DNA from: Candidatus Babeliales bacterium
GTDB lineage: Bacteria; Babelota; Babeliae; Babelales; CAIQNR01
Reading direction: 5' to 3'
DNA length: 16,859 nt
NCBI GenBank assembly: GCA_021735725.1
Contig: JAIPGS010000008.1
Coordinates: forward strand, 1-16,859
Shown here: positions 1-7,833 of the stretch, one piece after another
Layout: each line of letters begins with the position of its first letter
Numbering within the stretch: the stretch's first letter is position 1
Notes under the pieces: generated by a model
Database searches by the model: none
Told to the model about the DNA's origin: nothing
Seen by the model: only the letters and a program-made list of their open reading frames with translations
Made by a program: the position numbers and the translations under genes

Positions 1-9
1 AGAAAGAGT

Positions 10-351
10 ATGAAAATAGAAGATATAGAACTTGTAGAAATAAAAAAAATAAAAAAATCTCATCAAACATATGAACAACTTTTTAAAGGGCATCAAACAA
101 TAATGAAAAAAAGTTTTTTTCCATCTGGTTGGACAAGGGAGCATGTTATGGAAAAAATACTTGAGGCATATGAAGATGCAGTGGAAAGACGTACTTACTT
201 AGAAGAAGGAAAAACAAAAAGCAATATAATAGGTCTAACAAAAGAAGGTATTGTTATTTATATTACACTTGATATGAGTCTTGAATCGGGTAATACATTA
301 ATAACGGCGTATCCTCTATTTACAGAGGAATATCAAAATGATTCAAAATAA
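10..351 (+). CDS. EndoU-like nuclease domain, probable toxin (5' end may lie outside window)
   Basis: Residues 35-103 match the C-terminal half of bacterial EndoU nucleases, the RNase domain found at the tips of CdiA and other polymorphic toxins. The match is a KSFFPSGW block, then a helix with an EAYEDA motif, then a GIVIYITL strand and a closing ITAYPLF strand. In studied CdiA EndoU toxins the Thr and Tyr of the final TAY-type motif are part of the active site, and both are kept here. A His lies in KGHQT (about residue 27), but the usual two-His region is short or unclear. The ATG at 10 has an AGAAAGAG sequence just ahead, yet no in-frame stop precedes it in the window, so this could be the end of a larger secreted toxin. 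It overlaps the next gene by 14 bases, the order expected of toxin then immunity. Family assignment is by motif reading only. Confidence 0.6.
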   Translation: MKIEDIELVEIKKIKKSHQTYEQLFKGHQTIMKKSFFPSGWTREHVMEKILEAYEDAVERRTYLEEGKTKSNIIGLTKEGIVIYITLDMSLESGNTLITAYPLFTEEYQNDSK

Positions 352-766
352 GAAATATGCAATAATAAGAAAAGAATTAGGGATGTTTCTTGTGAGAGGA
401 TTTACTTGTTTTAACGCACATTTGATAGCATATGTTATTGTTGATCTTTTTCGAGAAGATTATTTAGAAATATGGTTAAATGATCTTCATTCAAATATAT
501 ACTCAGGAAATAACAGTATGATTCAGGAGGAAAATAACACCATAACTATGACTCATCATTATGAAGATGATTATATTTTTACATGTTCAAAAGAGCAATT
601 TCTTAATTTAATAAATCAATGGAACAAAATTAAATTAAAAGATAAAGAATTTATTATCATTGAATTGGATGAAAGCAACATTATACATCTTTATGCTTCA
701 GATGCAGTTCCTGCTGATTACCCTTTTGAATTGCCTCCCATTTTAGAGCCTAGACGAACTCTTTAG
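338..766 (+). CDS. hypothetical protein, candidate immunity protein for the EndoU-like toxin
   Basis: This 142-residue protein has no signal peptide and no clear membrane segment, so it is probably cytoplasmic. I do not recognise a named family. The C-terminal half (about 80-125) reads CSKEQFLNLINQW, then a DKEFIIIELDESN strand and an IIHLYA strand, an alpha-then-beta layout seen in several small immunity proteins. The start at 338 lies inside the upstream toxin-like gene, 14 bases before its stop, with an AGAGGA ribosome-binding site about eight bases ahead. The two genes are therefore probably translationally coupled. The role is inferred from position: immunity genes follow their toxins closely and are poorly conserved. 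It could instead be an unrelated small protein. The DNA is AT-rich like its neighbour. Confidence 0.55.
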   Translation: MIQNKKYAIIRKELGMFLVRGFTCFNAHLIAYVIVDLFREDYLEIWLNDLHSNIYSGNNSMIQEENNTITMTHHYEDDYIFTCSKEQFLNLINQWNKIKLKDKEFIIIELDESNIIHLYASDAVPADYPFELPPILEPRRTL

Positions 767-793
767 AAAAATTCAAAATAATTCAGTATAAAA

Positions 794-820
794 CGAAAAA
801 AAGGAATCACCCTTTCTTTT
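794..820. terminator. weak bidirectional hairpin between convergent genes
   Basis: A 5-bp stem (AAAGG at 800-804 with CCTTT at 811-815, loop of six) is flanked by seven A on the left and a T-rich run on the right, so it could end transcription from both sides. The loop contains the stop codon of the minus-strand gene. The stem is short, so the call is tentative. Confidence 0.3.
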
Positions 821-1907
821 TAATTAAAACATAAGCATGGGCTGCTTCAGGAAATTTTCCATTATATTCTGTAAACTCTTTATCTGTTTCAAAGTATCCA
901 GAAAATAAATCTAATTGAAAAAGATTTTTCTTAAAAGCATTTCCCGTATCAACTAAAACACCTAATCGCATTTCAGGAACTCTTCCTTGTGAAGTTTTCC
1001 CTTCAAGTGCTATCAATTTTCCAAATCCTAGGTCTTTTATGTTCCCCGCAAAGGAAACACCTGATATTGGACGAACCTTTACAGGAAGACTTGTTTTTTG
1101 TTGCGATGGGTTTTTAACTTCTGCTGCAAACCAATAATTTTGCCCTTCTTCTTTTCCATTTGTTCCTGCAACATTAATCAACATATTATTTTTATCAGGC
1201 AATGCAACAACTAAACTTCCTTGCATTTTAAAATCTGCATATCCTTCTGGTGTTACCCATGCAAGTAATTTTGTTTTTTGATTATGCTCTAATACTCCGT
1301 TTAAAATTTCATCTTTTGTATGATGAAAACGAAGATAATGGCTTCTGTTTTTTGCAATATCACTATGAAGAACATTATGCTCGTCAGACGGCTTTTGATA
1401 TACTGGAATGGTATATTTTCTTGTTTTTTTATAGGATCCGTGAATTTTAGTAATTCTATATTTTGTAATTCGAATTGCTTCTGGAGGAGTCTGATCCCCT
1501 ACAGGGAGAGTAGATTTTACTTTTTTAAATCCAATTTCATCTCCATACCATCTATAAAAATCAAAATGTTTTTTTAAAAACCAATGACTCTTAAGAAGTT
1601 CTGGTTTTTTTGTTGCAGTATCAACTACAAAATCCAATGTTCTTGTTACATCATCTAAAGCAATTCCATATCCTTTAAAAAGCCCCTCATCTGCTGTTAC
1701 ATAGTTACTCAAATGAACTTTTTTTAAAAAATTACTTGCATCATATGCAATACGACGCAATGGATGAGGATCAGTTTTTATAGGATAAGAAATAGATGGA
1801 TTATCTATTTTTTGAAATCGTGCAACAGAATATATTTTTGAAACCATAACAATCATTAAACTGAGAAGCATATACTTCACAAAGTTATTCTCTTTATTTA
1901 TCAACAT
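807..1907 (-). CDS. mltA: MltA-type membrane-bound lytic murein transglycosylase
   Basis: MltA enzymes cleave the MurNAc-GlcNAc bond of peptidoglycan in the envelope, forming 1,6-anhydro-MurNAc. Numbering from the start chosen here (366 residues): a hydrophobic segment at about 12-28 (signal or anchor, no obvious lipobox); the MltA barrel from about 147, with the conserved ITKYRITKIHGS and YTIPVYQKPSD blocks; then AWVTPEGYADFKMQGS and VAGTNG (about 216-251); and a C-terminal 3D domain at 317-340 (VDTGNAF through QLDLFSG). Both conserved Asp of the 3D region are present (D320, D333); the second corresponds to the catalytic acid described for E. coli MltA. Start: an upstream in-frame ATG at 1952 exists, but the ATG at 1907 follows a strong AAGGAG site, so it is preferred. 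The sequence is divergent. Downstream of an unknown exported protein on the same strand. Confidence 0.8.
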   Translation of the reverse strand: MLINKENNFVKYMLLSLMIVMVSKIYSVARFQKIDNPSISYPIKTDPHPLRRIAYDASNFLKKVHLSNYVTADEGLFKGYGIALDDVTRTLDFVVDTATKKPELLKSHWFLKKHFDFYRWYGDEIGFKKVKSTLPVGDQTPPEAIRITKYRITKIHGSYKKTRKYTIPVYQKPSDEHNVLHSDIAKNRSHYLRFHHTKDEILNGVLEHNQKTKLLAWVTPEGYADFKMQGSLVVALPDKNNMLINVAGTNGKEEGQNYWFAAEVKNPSQQKTSLPVKVRPISGVSFAGNIKDLGFGKLIALEGKTSQGRVPEMRLGVLVDTGNAFKKNLFQLDLFSGYFETDKEFTEYNGKFPEAAHAYVLIKKKG

Positions 1908-1988
1908 TATTTTCTCCTTAATCTTGTTTCTTGAAAAGGATACAGATATCACAAAGCATTTAACCTATCTATTTTATAACAAAATAAT

Positions 1989-2702
1989 TTATGAATGATT
2001 TATTGCAAAAATATTTTCTTGAGATTCAATATTATTAAAATTTCGATAATTTAAATAGACTTTAATAGCAATGGCAGCAAGACTTAATGCTGCTGGAATA
2101 GAATATTGTTTGAACCATTTTTTCCAATCAATATCTGAATGAATTTCATATTTTTCACAAAAAACTAACACTTCTTCTGTTAATAAATCTAAAACATCCA
2201 AGATATCTGATATTTCTTTATCATCTAAAGATTCTAAAAAATCTAAATTTTTATAGGTACACTGTTCAAAATATTTTTCTTCAACAAAATGACTTAACAA
2301 GTACATTAAGAGTGTTATAAATTCTTTGATCAGTCCTGAACTTTCTAGATATTTATAATGTTTTAATGTTTTCCATGTATATAAAAAAGGTTTAATTGAA
2401 TTATGTTTATTCATTTCTTGAATAGTTAAAATGATACATTTATTTTTATACGTTTTATTCCCCAAATGAATCATATTAGTATCAAAATGATATTCTAAAG
2501 AACAAGGCAAAGTATAATTATGGGAAACTTTAAAAAGACAAGCTATCGAATCTTTCAACCTATTGAGGCAATAAAAACGAAATAATATGTCATCAGGCAT
2601 AACAATTTGAACAGATTCAGAAATTTTTCTCTTTTTTATATCTTTAGTAAAAGAAAAAGAAAAATTAATAAATAAAAATAAAAATACAAAATTACATTTC
2701 AT
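1989..2702 (-). CDS. hypothetical exported protein with C-terminal membrane anchor
   Basis: I do not recognise this 237-residue protein. Residues 1-18 are a Lys-started hydrophobic stretch rich in Phe, a likely signal peptide, followed by a Lys/Arg-rich patch (KDIKKRK). The middle (about 70-195) is polar and helical, with an acidic Leu-rich stretch near 150-180, and contains several Cys residues. A second hydrophobic segment lies near 200-217 (IPAALSLAAIAI), leaving about 20 residues after it, so the C-terminus is probably anchored in the membrane. The ATG at 2702 has an AAGGAG site five bases upstream. It lies 81 bases upstream of the mltA-like gene on the same strand and could share its transcript. 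The pattern resembles lineage-specific exported proteins of host-associated bacteria; no function is proposed. Confidence 0.65.
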   Translation of the reverse strand: MKCNFVFLFLFINFSFSFTKDIKKRKISESVQIVMPDDILFRFYCLNRLKDSIACLFKVSHNYTLPCSLEYHFDTNMIHLGNKTYKNKCIILTIQEMNKHNSIKPFLYTWKTLKHYKYLESSGLIKEFITLLMYLLSHFVEEKYFEQCTYKNLDFLESLDDKEISDILDVLDLLTEEVLVFCEKYEIHSDIDWKKWFKQYSIPAALSLAAIAIKVYLNYRNFNNIESQENIFAINHS

Positions 2703-2820
2703 AAAAACTCCTTAATGTATACATCCAAGAGTACTAAAACAAAAATAATTTTGTATAGAGTAATAATAATTTTAAATTATTAAGCATTAAAAATAAGACT
2801 TAAGTATTCATTTGTTATTA

Positions 2821-2849
2821 ATAAAAAAAGAGAGCCCGAAAGCTCTCTT
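2821..2849 (-). terminator. rho-independent terminator of hppA
   Basis: On the minus strand, four bases after the hppA stop, a hairpin with arms AGAGAGC and GCTCTCT (2829-2835 with 2842-2848, one further A-T pair, loop of six) is followed directly by a run of seven T. It is a textbook intrinsic terminator. Confidence 0.88.
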
Positions 2850-2853
2850 AATT

Positions 2854-4836
2854 TTAATTTTGTTTTGTTAATAAAGAAACAAGCAATAAAGAAATTACAG
2901 ACATTAACTTAATAAGAATATTAAGTGCTGGGCCTGAAGTATCTTTACAAGGATCTCCAACAGTATCACCTACAACTGCTGCCATGTGAGCCGCTGAACC
3001 TTTACCGCCAACATTTCCTGCTTCAATATATTTTTTAGCATTATCCCATGCCCCACCAACGTTAGACATGAAGAGCGCTAACATTACACCTGTAATGGTT
3101 GCCCCCACAAGAACTCCACCAAGTGCTACTTTACCAAATATGAAAAATACTACTATCGGAAGTGCTACAGTAAGAACTCCCGGTAAAATCATTTCACGTA
3201 ATGAAGCACGAGTTGAAATTGCGATACAACGTTGATAATCAGGTTCTGCTGTTCCTTGCATCAATCCTTTAATTTCTTTAAATTGACGACGAACTTCTTG
3301 AACCATTTCCCATGCTGAAGCACCAACTGAACGCATTGTTAATGCTGAAATTAAAAATGGCATTGCTCCACCAATAAATACACCAACAAGAACCCACGGG
3401 TCTAAAATATCTAATGATTTAATTCCTGCTGTTTGTGCATATGCAGTAAACATTGCAAGTGAAGTTAATAATGCTGACCCAATTGCAAAACCTTTTCCAA
3501 TTGCAGCTGTTGTGTTTCCAAGTGAATCTAATTTATCTGTAATATCACGAACAGATTTTCCAAATCCAGCCATTTCAGAAATTCCACCAGCATTATCTGC
3601 AATAGGACCATATGCATCAACAGTCATGGTAATACCAACTGTTGCAAGCATAGCAACTGCTGCAAGTGAAATCCCAAAAAGACCTCCACCATACACAAAT
3701 GCTCCTAAAATTGCTGCTCCAAGTAAAACAATTGGAAGAACAACTGATTCCATTCCAAGGGCAAGACCATAAATAATATTAGTCGCTGCCCCAGTTTCAC
3801 AACTTTCTGCTAATTTTTCTACTGGTCTGCCACCTGTATAATATTCAGTAACCAACCCAATTGAAACTCCTGATACACACCCAATAACAATTGCATAAAA
3901 TAAAGCAATTGGTAAATTTACAAATCCAATATACCAATACACTGAAAGTAAAAATGCTCCGATTGCAATATAAGTAGAATTACGAAGCATAGATGCTGGT
4001 TCTGCTTTTAAAAGTAAATTTGAAAGCAGTCCAAAAACAGAACTTACCATTCCAAATGCAGCAAGAACAAGTGGCAATGTTGAATAATGAACATTACCTG
4101 CATACATTGAAAGTCCTAAAATAATAGAAGCAACCATTGCACCAACATATGATTCATAAATGTCGGCTCCCATTCCTGCTGTATCACCAACACAATCTCC
4201 AACGTTATCCGCAATTACCGCAGGATTACGAGGATCATCTTCAGGAATACCAGCTTCAATTTTACCAACAAGATCTGCTCCCACGTCCGCTGCTTTAGTA
4301 TAAATACCACCACCAACACGAGCAAAAAATGCAACTAAACTTGCACCAAAACTAAATACTGTTAAATATAATGCAATATCTTGATGCCCTGCATAAAAAT
4401 ACATTACTGCAGTTACACCTAAAAGACCAAATGTTGCAACGGCAAATCCCATTACACCACCACCAAAAAATGAAACTAAAAATGCTGCATGTTCGCCGCT
4501 TTCTTTAGCTGCCATTGTTGTGCGAACATTTGCACTTGTTGCCGCACGCATTCCTATAAATCCTGTAACCATAGAAAATAATGAACCAGCTGCAAATAAA
4601 CCTGCAGGAACAATTCCTACAAAATACCCAATTGCCCCAGCAACAATAATAATTACAAGAGAAATAATTTTATATTCTTCTTGTAAAAAAGTCATAGCTC
4701 CAACAGAAATAGCATCAGCTATTTTTGCTGCTTTTTTATCACTTACAGCTATGGCTGAAATTTTTGAAAACAAACCTGCAACAACTAAAGCTCCCAGCCC
4801 TGCTGCCGCAAATAAAAGAGGATACAATTGAATCAC
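2854..4836 (-). CDS. hppA: K+-dependent membrane-bound pyrophosphatase (H+ or Na+ pumping)
   Basis: This integral membrane enzyme hydrolyses pyrophosphate and uses the energy to pump H+ or Na+ across the membrane. The 660-residue length and about 16 hydrophobic segments fit the family. Visible motifs: the substrate-binding run from DVGADLVGK (184-192) through IPEDDPRNP (198-205) and DNVGDCVGDTAGMGAD (210-225); DAYGPIADNAGG (407-418); GNTTAAIGKG (440-449); and SNVGGAWDNAKK and GDTVGDPCKDTSGPALN in the last 70 residues. Ala at position 445, where K+-independent enzymes carry Lys, marks it as K+-dependent. Whether it moves H+ or Na+ cannot be settled by eye. The start is GTG at 4836, with GGAG eight bases upstream and the usual short N-terminus. 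It appears monocistronic: own leader, own terminator. In an energy-limited cell it would recover energy from biosynthetic pyrophosphate. Confidence 0.97.
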   Translation of the reverse strand: MIQLYPLLFAAAGLGALVVAGLFSKISAIAVSDKKAAKIADAISVGAMTFLQEEYKIISLVIIIVAGAIGYFVGIVPAGLFAAGSLFSMVTGFIGMRAATSANVRTTMAAKESGEHAAFLVSFFGGGVMGFAVATFGLLGVTAVMYFYAGHQDIALYLTVFSFGASLVAFFARVGGGIYTKAADVGADLVGKIEAGIPEDDPRNPAVIADNVGDCVGDTAGMGADIYESYVGAMVASIILGLSMYAGNVHYSTLPLVLAAFGMVSSVFGLLSNLLLKAEPASMLRNSTYIAIGAFLLSVYWYIGFVNLPIALFYAIVIGCVSGVSIGLVTEYYTGGRPVEKLAESCETGAATNIIYGLALGMESVVLPIVLLGAAILGAFVYGGGLFGISLAAVAMLATVGITMTVDAYGPIADNAGGISEMAGFGKSVRDITDKLDSLGNTTAAIGKGFAIGSALLTSLAMFTAYAQTAGIKSLDILDPWVLVGVFIGGAMPFLISALTMRSVGASAWEMVQEVRRQFKEIKGLMQGTAEPDYQRCIAISTRASLREMILPGVLTVALPIVVFFIFGKVALGGVLVGATITGVMLALFMSNVGGAWDNAKKYIEAGNVGGKGSAAHMAAVVGDTVGDPCKDTSGPALNILIKLMSVISLLLVSLLTKQN

Positions 4837-4866
4837 GTGTAACTCCGCATCATAAAGGATTATTAA

Positions 4867-4897
4867 TTAGTACCAAACTATCTTTTTAGGGTACTAA
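4867..4897 (-). promoter_or_regulatory. inverted repeat in the hppA upstream region
   Basis: TTAGTACC at 4867-4874 and GGTACTAA at 4890-4897 are perfect 8-base complements separated by 15 bases. They lie 31-61 bases upstream of the hppA GTG, so they could be an operator or form a hairpin in the mRNA leader. No obvious -10/-35 pair is positioned well enough to choose. Confidence 0.35.
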
Positions 4898-4930
4898 ATC
4901 AGAAATTTTTGTAAAGCTTCTAACTCTTTT

Positions 4931-4977
4931 TGAGCCTATTTTTAAAAATTAAAAACATTTTTATGAGACTATTTTTA
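4931..4977. repeat. direct repeat, 33-base period, between hppA and murE
   Basis: TGAGCCTATTTTTA (4931-4944) and TGAGACTATTTTTA (4964-4977) match at 13 of 14 positions and are offset by 33 bases, about three helical turns. They sit between the 3' end of murE and the hppA promoter region. They could be paired protein-binding sites, or a chance product of AT-rich sequence. Confidence 0.4.
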
Positions 4978-4996
4978 TAAAAAATCGATCGTATAG

Positions 4997-6400
4997 CTAT
5001 ATTTGACCCAGAAGAAGTAATTTTTCATGAAACGGGATTTTTTGATCCTGAATAATTTGATATTCATCTGGCCCTTTACCGAGCAAAAGAATAACACCTT
5101 TTGAAGGAGTCAACTCTAAAGCTTTTTTTATTGCCGCTGCACGGTCAAGAAGTACAATAACTTTACACAAATCCTCTTGCTCTATTCCTGCAACAATTTG
5201 ATCTGCAATTATTTGTGGATCTTCAAAGCGCGGATTATCAGTAGTAACAATAACAGTATTTGTTAATCGCCCCGCAATATTTCCCATAAGAGGACGCTTA
5301 TCATGATCTTTTCCTCCTCCAGCTCCAAAAACGACCGTAATATGATCAGTCCACTCTTGTACCGTTTCAAATAATGCTTTGAATGAAGCAGGGGTATGCG
5401 CATAATCAATAAATGCACGAACACCTTTTTTAAGTTTATATTCTTCGAGTCGTCCTGGAATTTTTGGAATAGAAAGTAATCCTTTTTCCAAATCAGGAAG
5501 AAACAATCCCAATGATAAACATAAAGAAACTGCGGCAACCACATTATAAGCATTAAATAATCCTGGAACTGTTGAAAACAAGAATCGATTACCATTTAAA
5601 TCACATTCATATTCACACAACAATTCAAAACAATAATTTGCTTTTACTTGCCCAAATGTTTTTCCTAAATGTTTCTTTAATAATTTTTTTCCCCATTCAT
5701 CATCATTATTAACCAACAAATGTGCATCTTTTTTTAAATAAGTACACAAACTTTGTTTTGCTTTAAAATAACTTTGCATTGTTGGATACAGTTCACCATG
5801 TTCACGATCAAGATTAGTAAATATTAATCCATCAAGTTCTAATCCTTCAAGACGTTTAAAGGTAGTTGCTTGAGCAGCTGTTTCCATAACTACATATTCA
5901 ATATCTTCTTGAACACACAATTTAAAAAATTGATGTAAATAATCAGGTTGTGGTGTTGTTAAAGGAGCTTTAAAAATTGTATTATTAATTTTATTGTGCA
6001 CAGTACTTAAAAGTGCCACCTTTTTACCTACTGATTGTAAAAGATGTTTTAAAATAAAAGCAGTTGTTGTTTTTCCTTTTGTTCCTGTAATTCCAAGAAG
6101 TTTTAATTTTTGTGCAGGATACCCAGCAGCTTCAGCACTTAACGTTGCAAGAGCTACACGAGTATTATGCACTGTTTTGCATAATGCACCTGCTGCATAA
6201 ATTTCTTTTTGAATACAACCTGAAAGAGGAACTCCTCGTTCTACAACAATTGTTGTAGCACCTTTAGAAAGGGCTTCAGAAATAAACCGAAGCCCATCTG
6301 TATTTTGCCCTTTAATAACTACAAACGTAGAGCCAAGTCCCACATATTTTGTGTGACATGTTACAGGAAAAAAATGTGGTAACTCTAGTTTTTGTGGCAT
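4997..6400 (-). CDS. murE: UDP-N-acetylmuramoyl-L-alanyl-D-glutamate--2,6-diaminopimelate ligase
   Basis: This cytoplasmic ligase adds the third amino acid to the peptidoglycan stem peptide using ATP. Three Mur-ligase regions are visible in the 467 residues. They are an N-terminal UMP-binding domain; a central ATPase with P-loop GITGTKGKTT (103-112), TTP (148-150), E173 and the Lys of YFKAKQSL (K214, expected to be carbamylated); and a C-terminal domain with PGRLEE (315-320), DYAHTP (332-337) and GKGPDEYQ (441-448). The DNPR motif at 388-391 is the signature of enzymes selecting meso-diaminopimelate rather than lysine. GKGPDEYQ differs slightly from the common GKGHE. Start: ATG at 6400, rather than the TTG one codon earlier, with AGGATAG just upstream. 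It begins 36 bases after the AGCS transporter gene, likely one operon. No clear hairpin terminator follows. Confidence 0.95.
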   Translation of the reverse strand: MPQKLELPHFFPVTCHTKYVGLGSTFVVIKGQNTDGLRFISEALSKGATTIVVERGVPLSGCIQKEIYAAGALCKTVHNTRVALATLSAEAAGYPAQKLKLLGITGTKGKTTTAFILKHLLQSVGKKVALLSTVHNKINNTIFKAPLTTPQPDYLHQFFKLCVQEDIEYVVMETAAQATTFKRLEGLELDGLIFTNLDREHGELYPTMQSYFKAKQSLCTYLKKDAHLLVNNDDEWGKKLLKKHLGKTFGQVKANYCFELLCEYECDLNGNRFLFSTVPGLFNAYNVVAAVSLCLSLGLFLPDLEKGLLSIPKIPGRLEEYKLKKGVRAFIDYAHTPASFKALFETVQEWTDHITVVFGAGGGKDHDKRPLMGNIAGRLTNTVIVTTDNPRFEDPQIIADQIVAGIEQEDLCKVIVLLDRAAAIKKALELTPSKGVILLLGKGPDEYQIIQDQKIPFHEKLLLLGQI

Positions 6401-6438
6401 CAACTATCCTTTTTTTATAATAAAAATCTTTTTATTCC

Positions 6439-7758
6439 TTAACGAGTTAATGTACTGCACAACTGTGCCCGTATAAAAGGAATTAAATATAAAATTGCAG
6501 ATAAATTAATGATAAGGTTTCCAGCATTAACAAGATCAATTGTTGCCCATACCACTGAAACATCTGCTACTGCTCCCCAAAAAGAAATTGCGCAGAATAA
6601 TAATGTAAAAAGATGTTCGAATTTGTCATTTGTTAAAAAGAACCAACATTGACGACCAACAAATCCATATGCAACAAATACACCTATTCCAAAAAGCACA
6701 CTTAATAAGGAAACTACCCATGCACCAAATACTCCAAACACTGATTGAAATGCAACAGAAGTAAGCGCAGCACCTGTTTCACCTGATGCAAGAGCACCAC
6801 TCACTACAATAGAAAGTGCAACCATAGTACATACCAAGTTTAAACTAATAAAAGTTCCAAGCATTGCAGTTAAACTATTACTTAAGGGGTCTTTACTTCC
6901 CGTTGATCCATAAATAACCGCTGCTGTTCCAAGACCAGCTTCACTTGCATTTACTGTTTTTGTAACACTGATACTAAATACACGCATAATTGAAAGTCCT
7001 GCAACAGAACCTGCTACTGCTTGCGGATTAAATGCTGCTTTAATAATTAACATAATTGCTGCTGGAAGAGCTGCCCAATGATAAAGAAGAACACCACTGC
7101 AAAAGAAAAAGAAAAGAACTACTTTTAAAGGAACAAGAATACTACTTGCTTTTATAATTCGCTGAGAACCACCCAACAATGTATAACAAATAAATAAAGT
7201 TAAAACAGATCCAATCACCCATGGTGATAGTGGAGTAACTTTACCAAGAACTGCTACAATAGAATTACATTGCATAGCTGTTCCGCTAAAAAACGCATAT
7301 GCTAAACACATAGTAGCATAAATATACGGAAGATATTTTCCCCCTGGAAGTTGCTGTAAATATAAAAAGGGACCGCCAAGAATTCTTCCTGTTTTTGAAA
7401 TTGAAGAAAATGAAGTTGCAAGATAGACTTCTGCAAATCGTAAAATCATTGCAAAAAATCCAAACATAAAAATCCAAAAAACCGCTCCTGGACCACCCGT
7501 ATGAATAGCAACTGCGATACCTGCAAGAGCCCCATTACCCAAACTAGTACTTAATACATTTAAAAAAGCATTAAAAGGACTAATTTCTCCAGTAGATCCT
7601 TCTTGCTTTGCAAAAATAAGTTTCCAACTACTAAAAAATTTTCTAAACTGTATAAAGTATAATCCAATCGTTGCCGTGGCCCCTACTCCAACTATAAAAG
7701 CAAGCAATGGAAAGCCCCAGACAGCATCTCTGACATTGATCAGTAGATTTTGTAACAT
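6439..7758 (-). CDS. AGCS-family sodium:alanine/glycine symporter
   Basis: This 439-residue inner-membrane transporter of the alanine or glycine:cation symporter family (AlsT, DagA, GlyP relatives) imports small neutral amino acids with Na+ or H+. Family blocks are clear: WGFPLLAFIVGVG near the N-terminus, IQFRKFFSSWKLIF (about 36-49), GEISPFNAFLNVLSTSLGNG (about 57-76), AIHTGGPGAVFWIF (about 84-97) and FAEVYLATSF (about 107-116), then some eight more hydrophobic segments. The substrate-site block usually reads GTGNI; here it is SLGNGALAG, a mild divergence. The ATG at 7758 follows GAAAGGAAA, and a perfect TATAAT lies 27 bases upstream. murE follows after 36 bases. Supplying L-alanine next to a peptidoglycan ligase gene would be a sensible pairing, but the transported amino acid is inferred. 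Confidence 0.93.
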   Translation of the reverse strand: MLQNLLINVRDAVWGFPLLAFIVGVGATATIGLYFIQFRKFFSSWKLIFAKQEGSTGEISPFNAFLNVLSTSLGNGALAGIAVAIHTGGPGAVFWIFMFGFFAMILRFAEVYLATSFSSISKTGRILGGPFLYLQQLPGGKYLPYIYATMCLAYAFFSGTAMQCNSIVAVLGKVTPLSPWVIGSVLTLFICYTLLGGSQRIIKASSILVPLKVVLFFFFCSGVLLYHWAALPAAIMLIIKAAFNPQAVAGSVAGLSIMRVFSISVTKTVNASEAGLGTAAVIYGSTGSKDPLSNSLTAMLGTFISLNLVCTMVALSIVVSGALASGETGAALTSVAFQSVFGVFGAWVVSLLSVLFGIGVFVAYGFVGRQCWFFLTNDKFEHLFTLLFCAISFWGAVADVSVVWATIDLVNAGNLIINLSAILYLIPFIRAQLCSTLTR

Positions 7759-7784
7759 AAATTTCCTTTCATATGAAATTGTGG

Positions 7785-7790
7785 ATTATA
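7785..7790 (-). promoter_or_regulatory. -10 box for the AGCS symporter-murE operon
   Basis: A perfect TATAAT on the minus strand lies 27 bases upstream of the symporter ATG. No good -35 hexamer sits at 16-18 bases, so the call rests on the -10 and its position. The same arrangement (TATAAT about 30 bases from the start) occurs before the minus-strand genes starting at 10227 and 15759. Confidence 0.45.
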
Positions 7791-7833
7791 CTTAACAAGC
7801 GCAGTATAACTTTTTTAACAAGGAATGTCTCTA

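Noticed and set aside
3512..3772. Open frame on the strand opposite hppA
   Set aside because: It is a mirror of the conserved hppA reading frame, with a Pro/Ala/Ser-biased composition, no homology and no ribosome-binding site.
4520..4831. Second open frame opposite the hppA N-terminus
   Set aside because: Same cause: a shadow of the Ala/Gly-rich membrane protein on the other strand.
4978..4996. Terminator for murE near the CGATCG palindrome
   Set aside because: The palindrome has no loop and cannot form a useful hairpin, although T-rich sequence follows.
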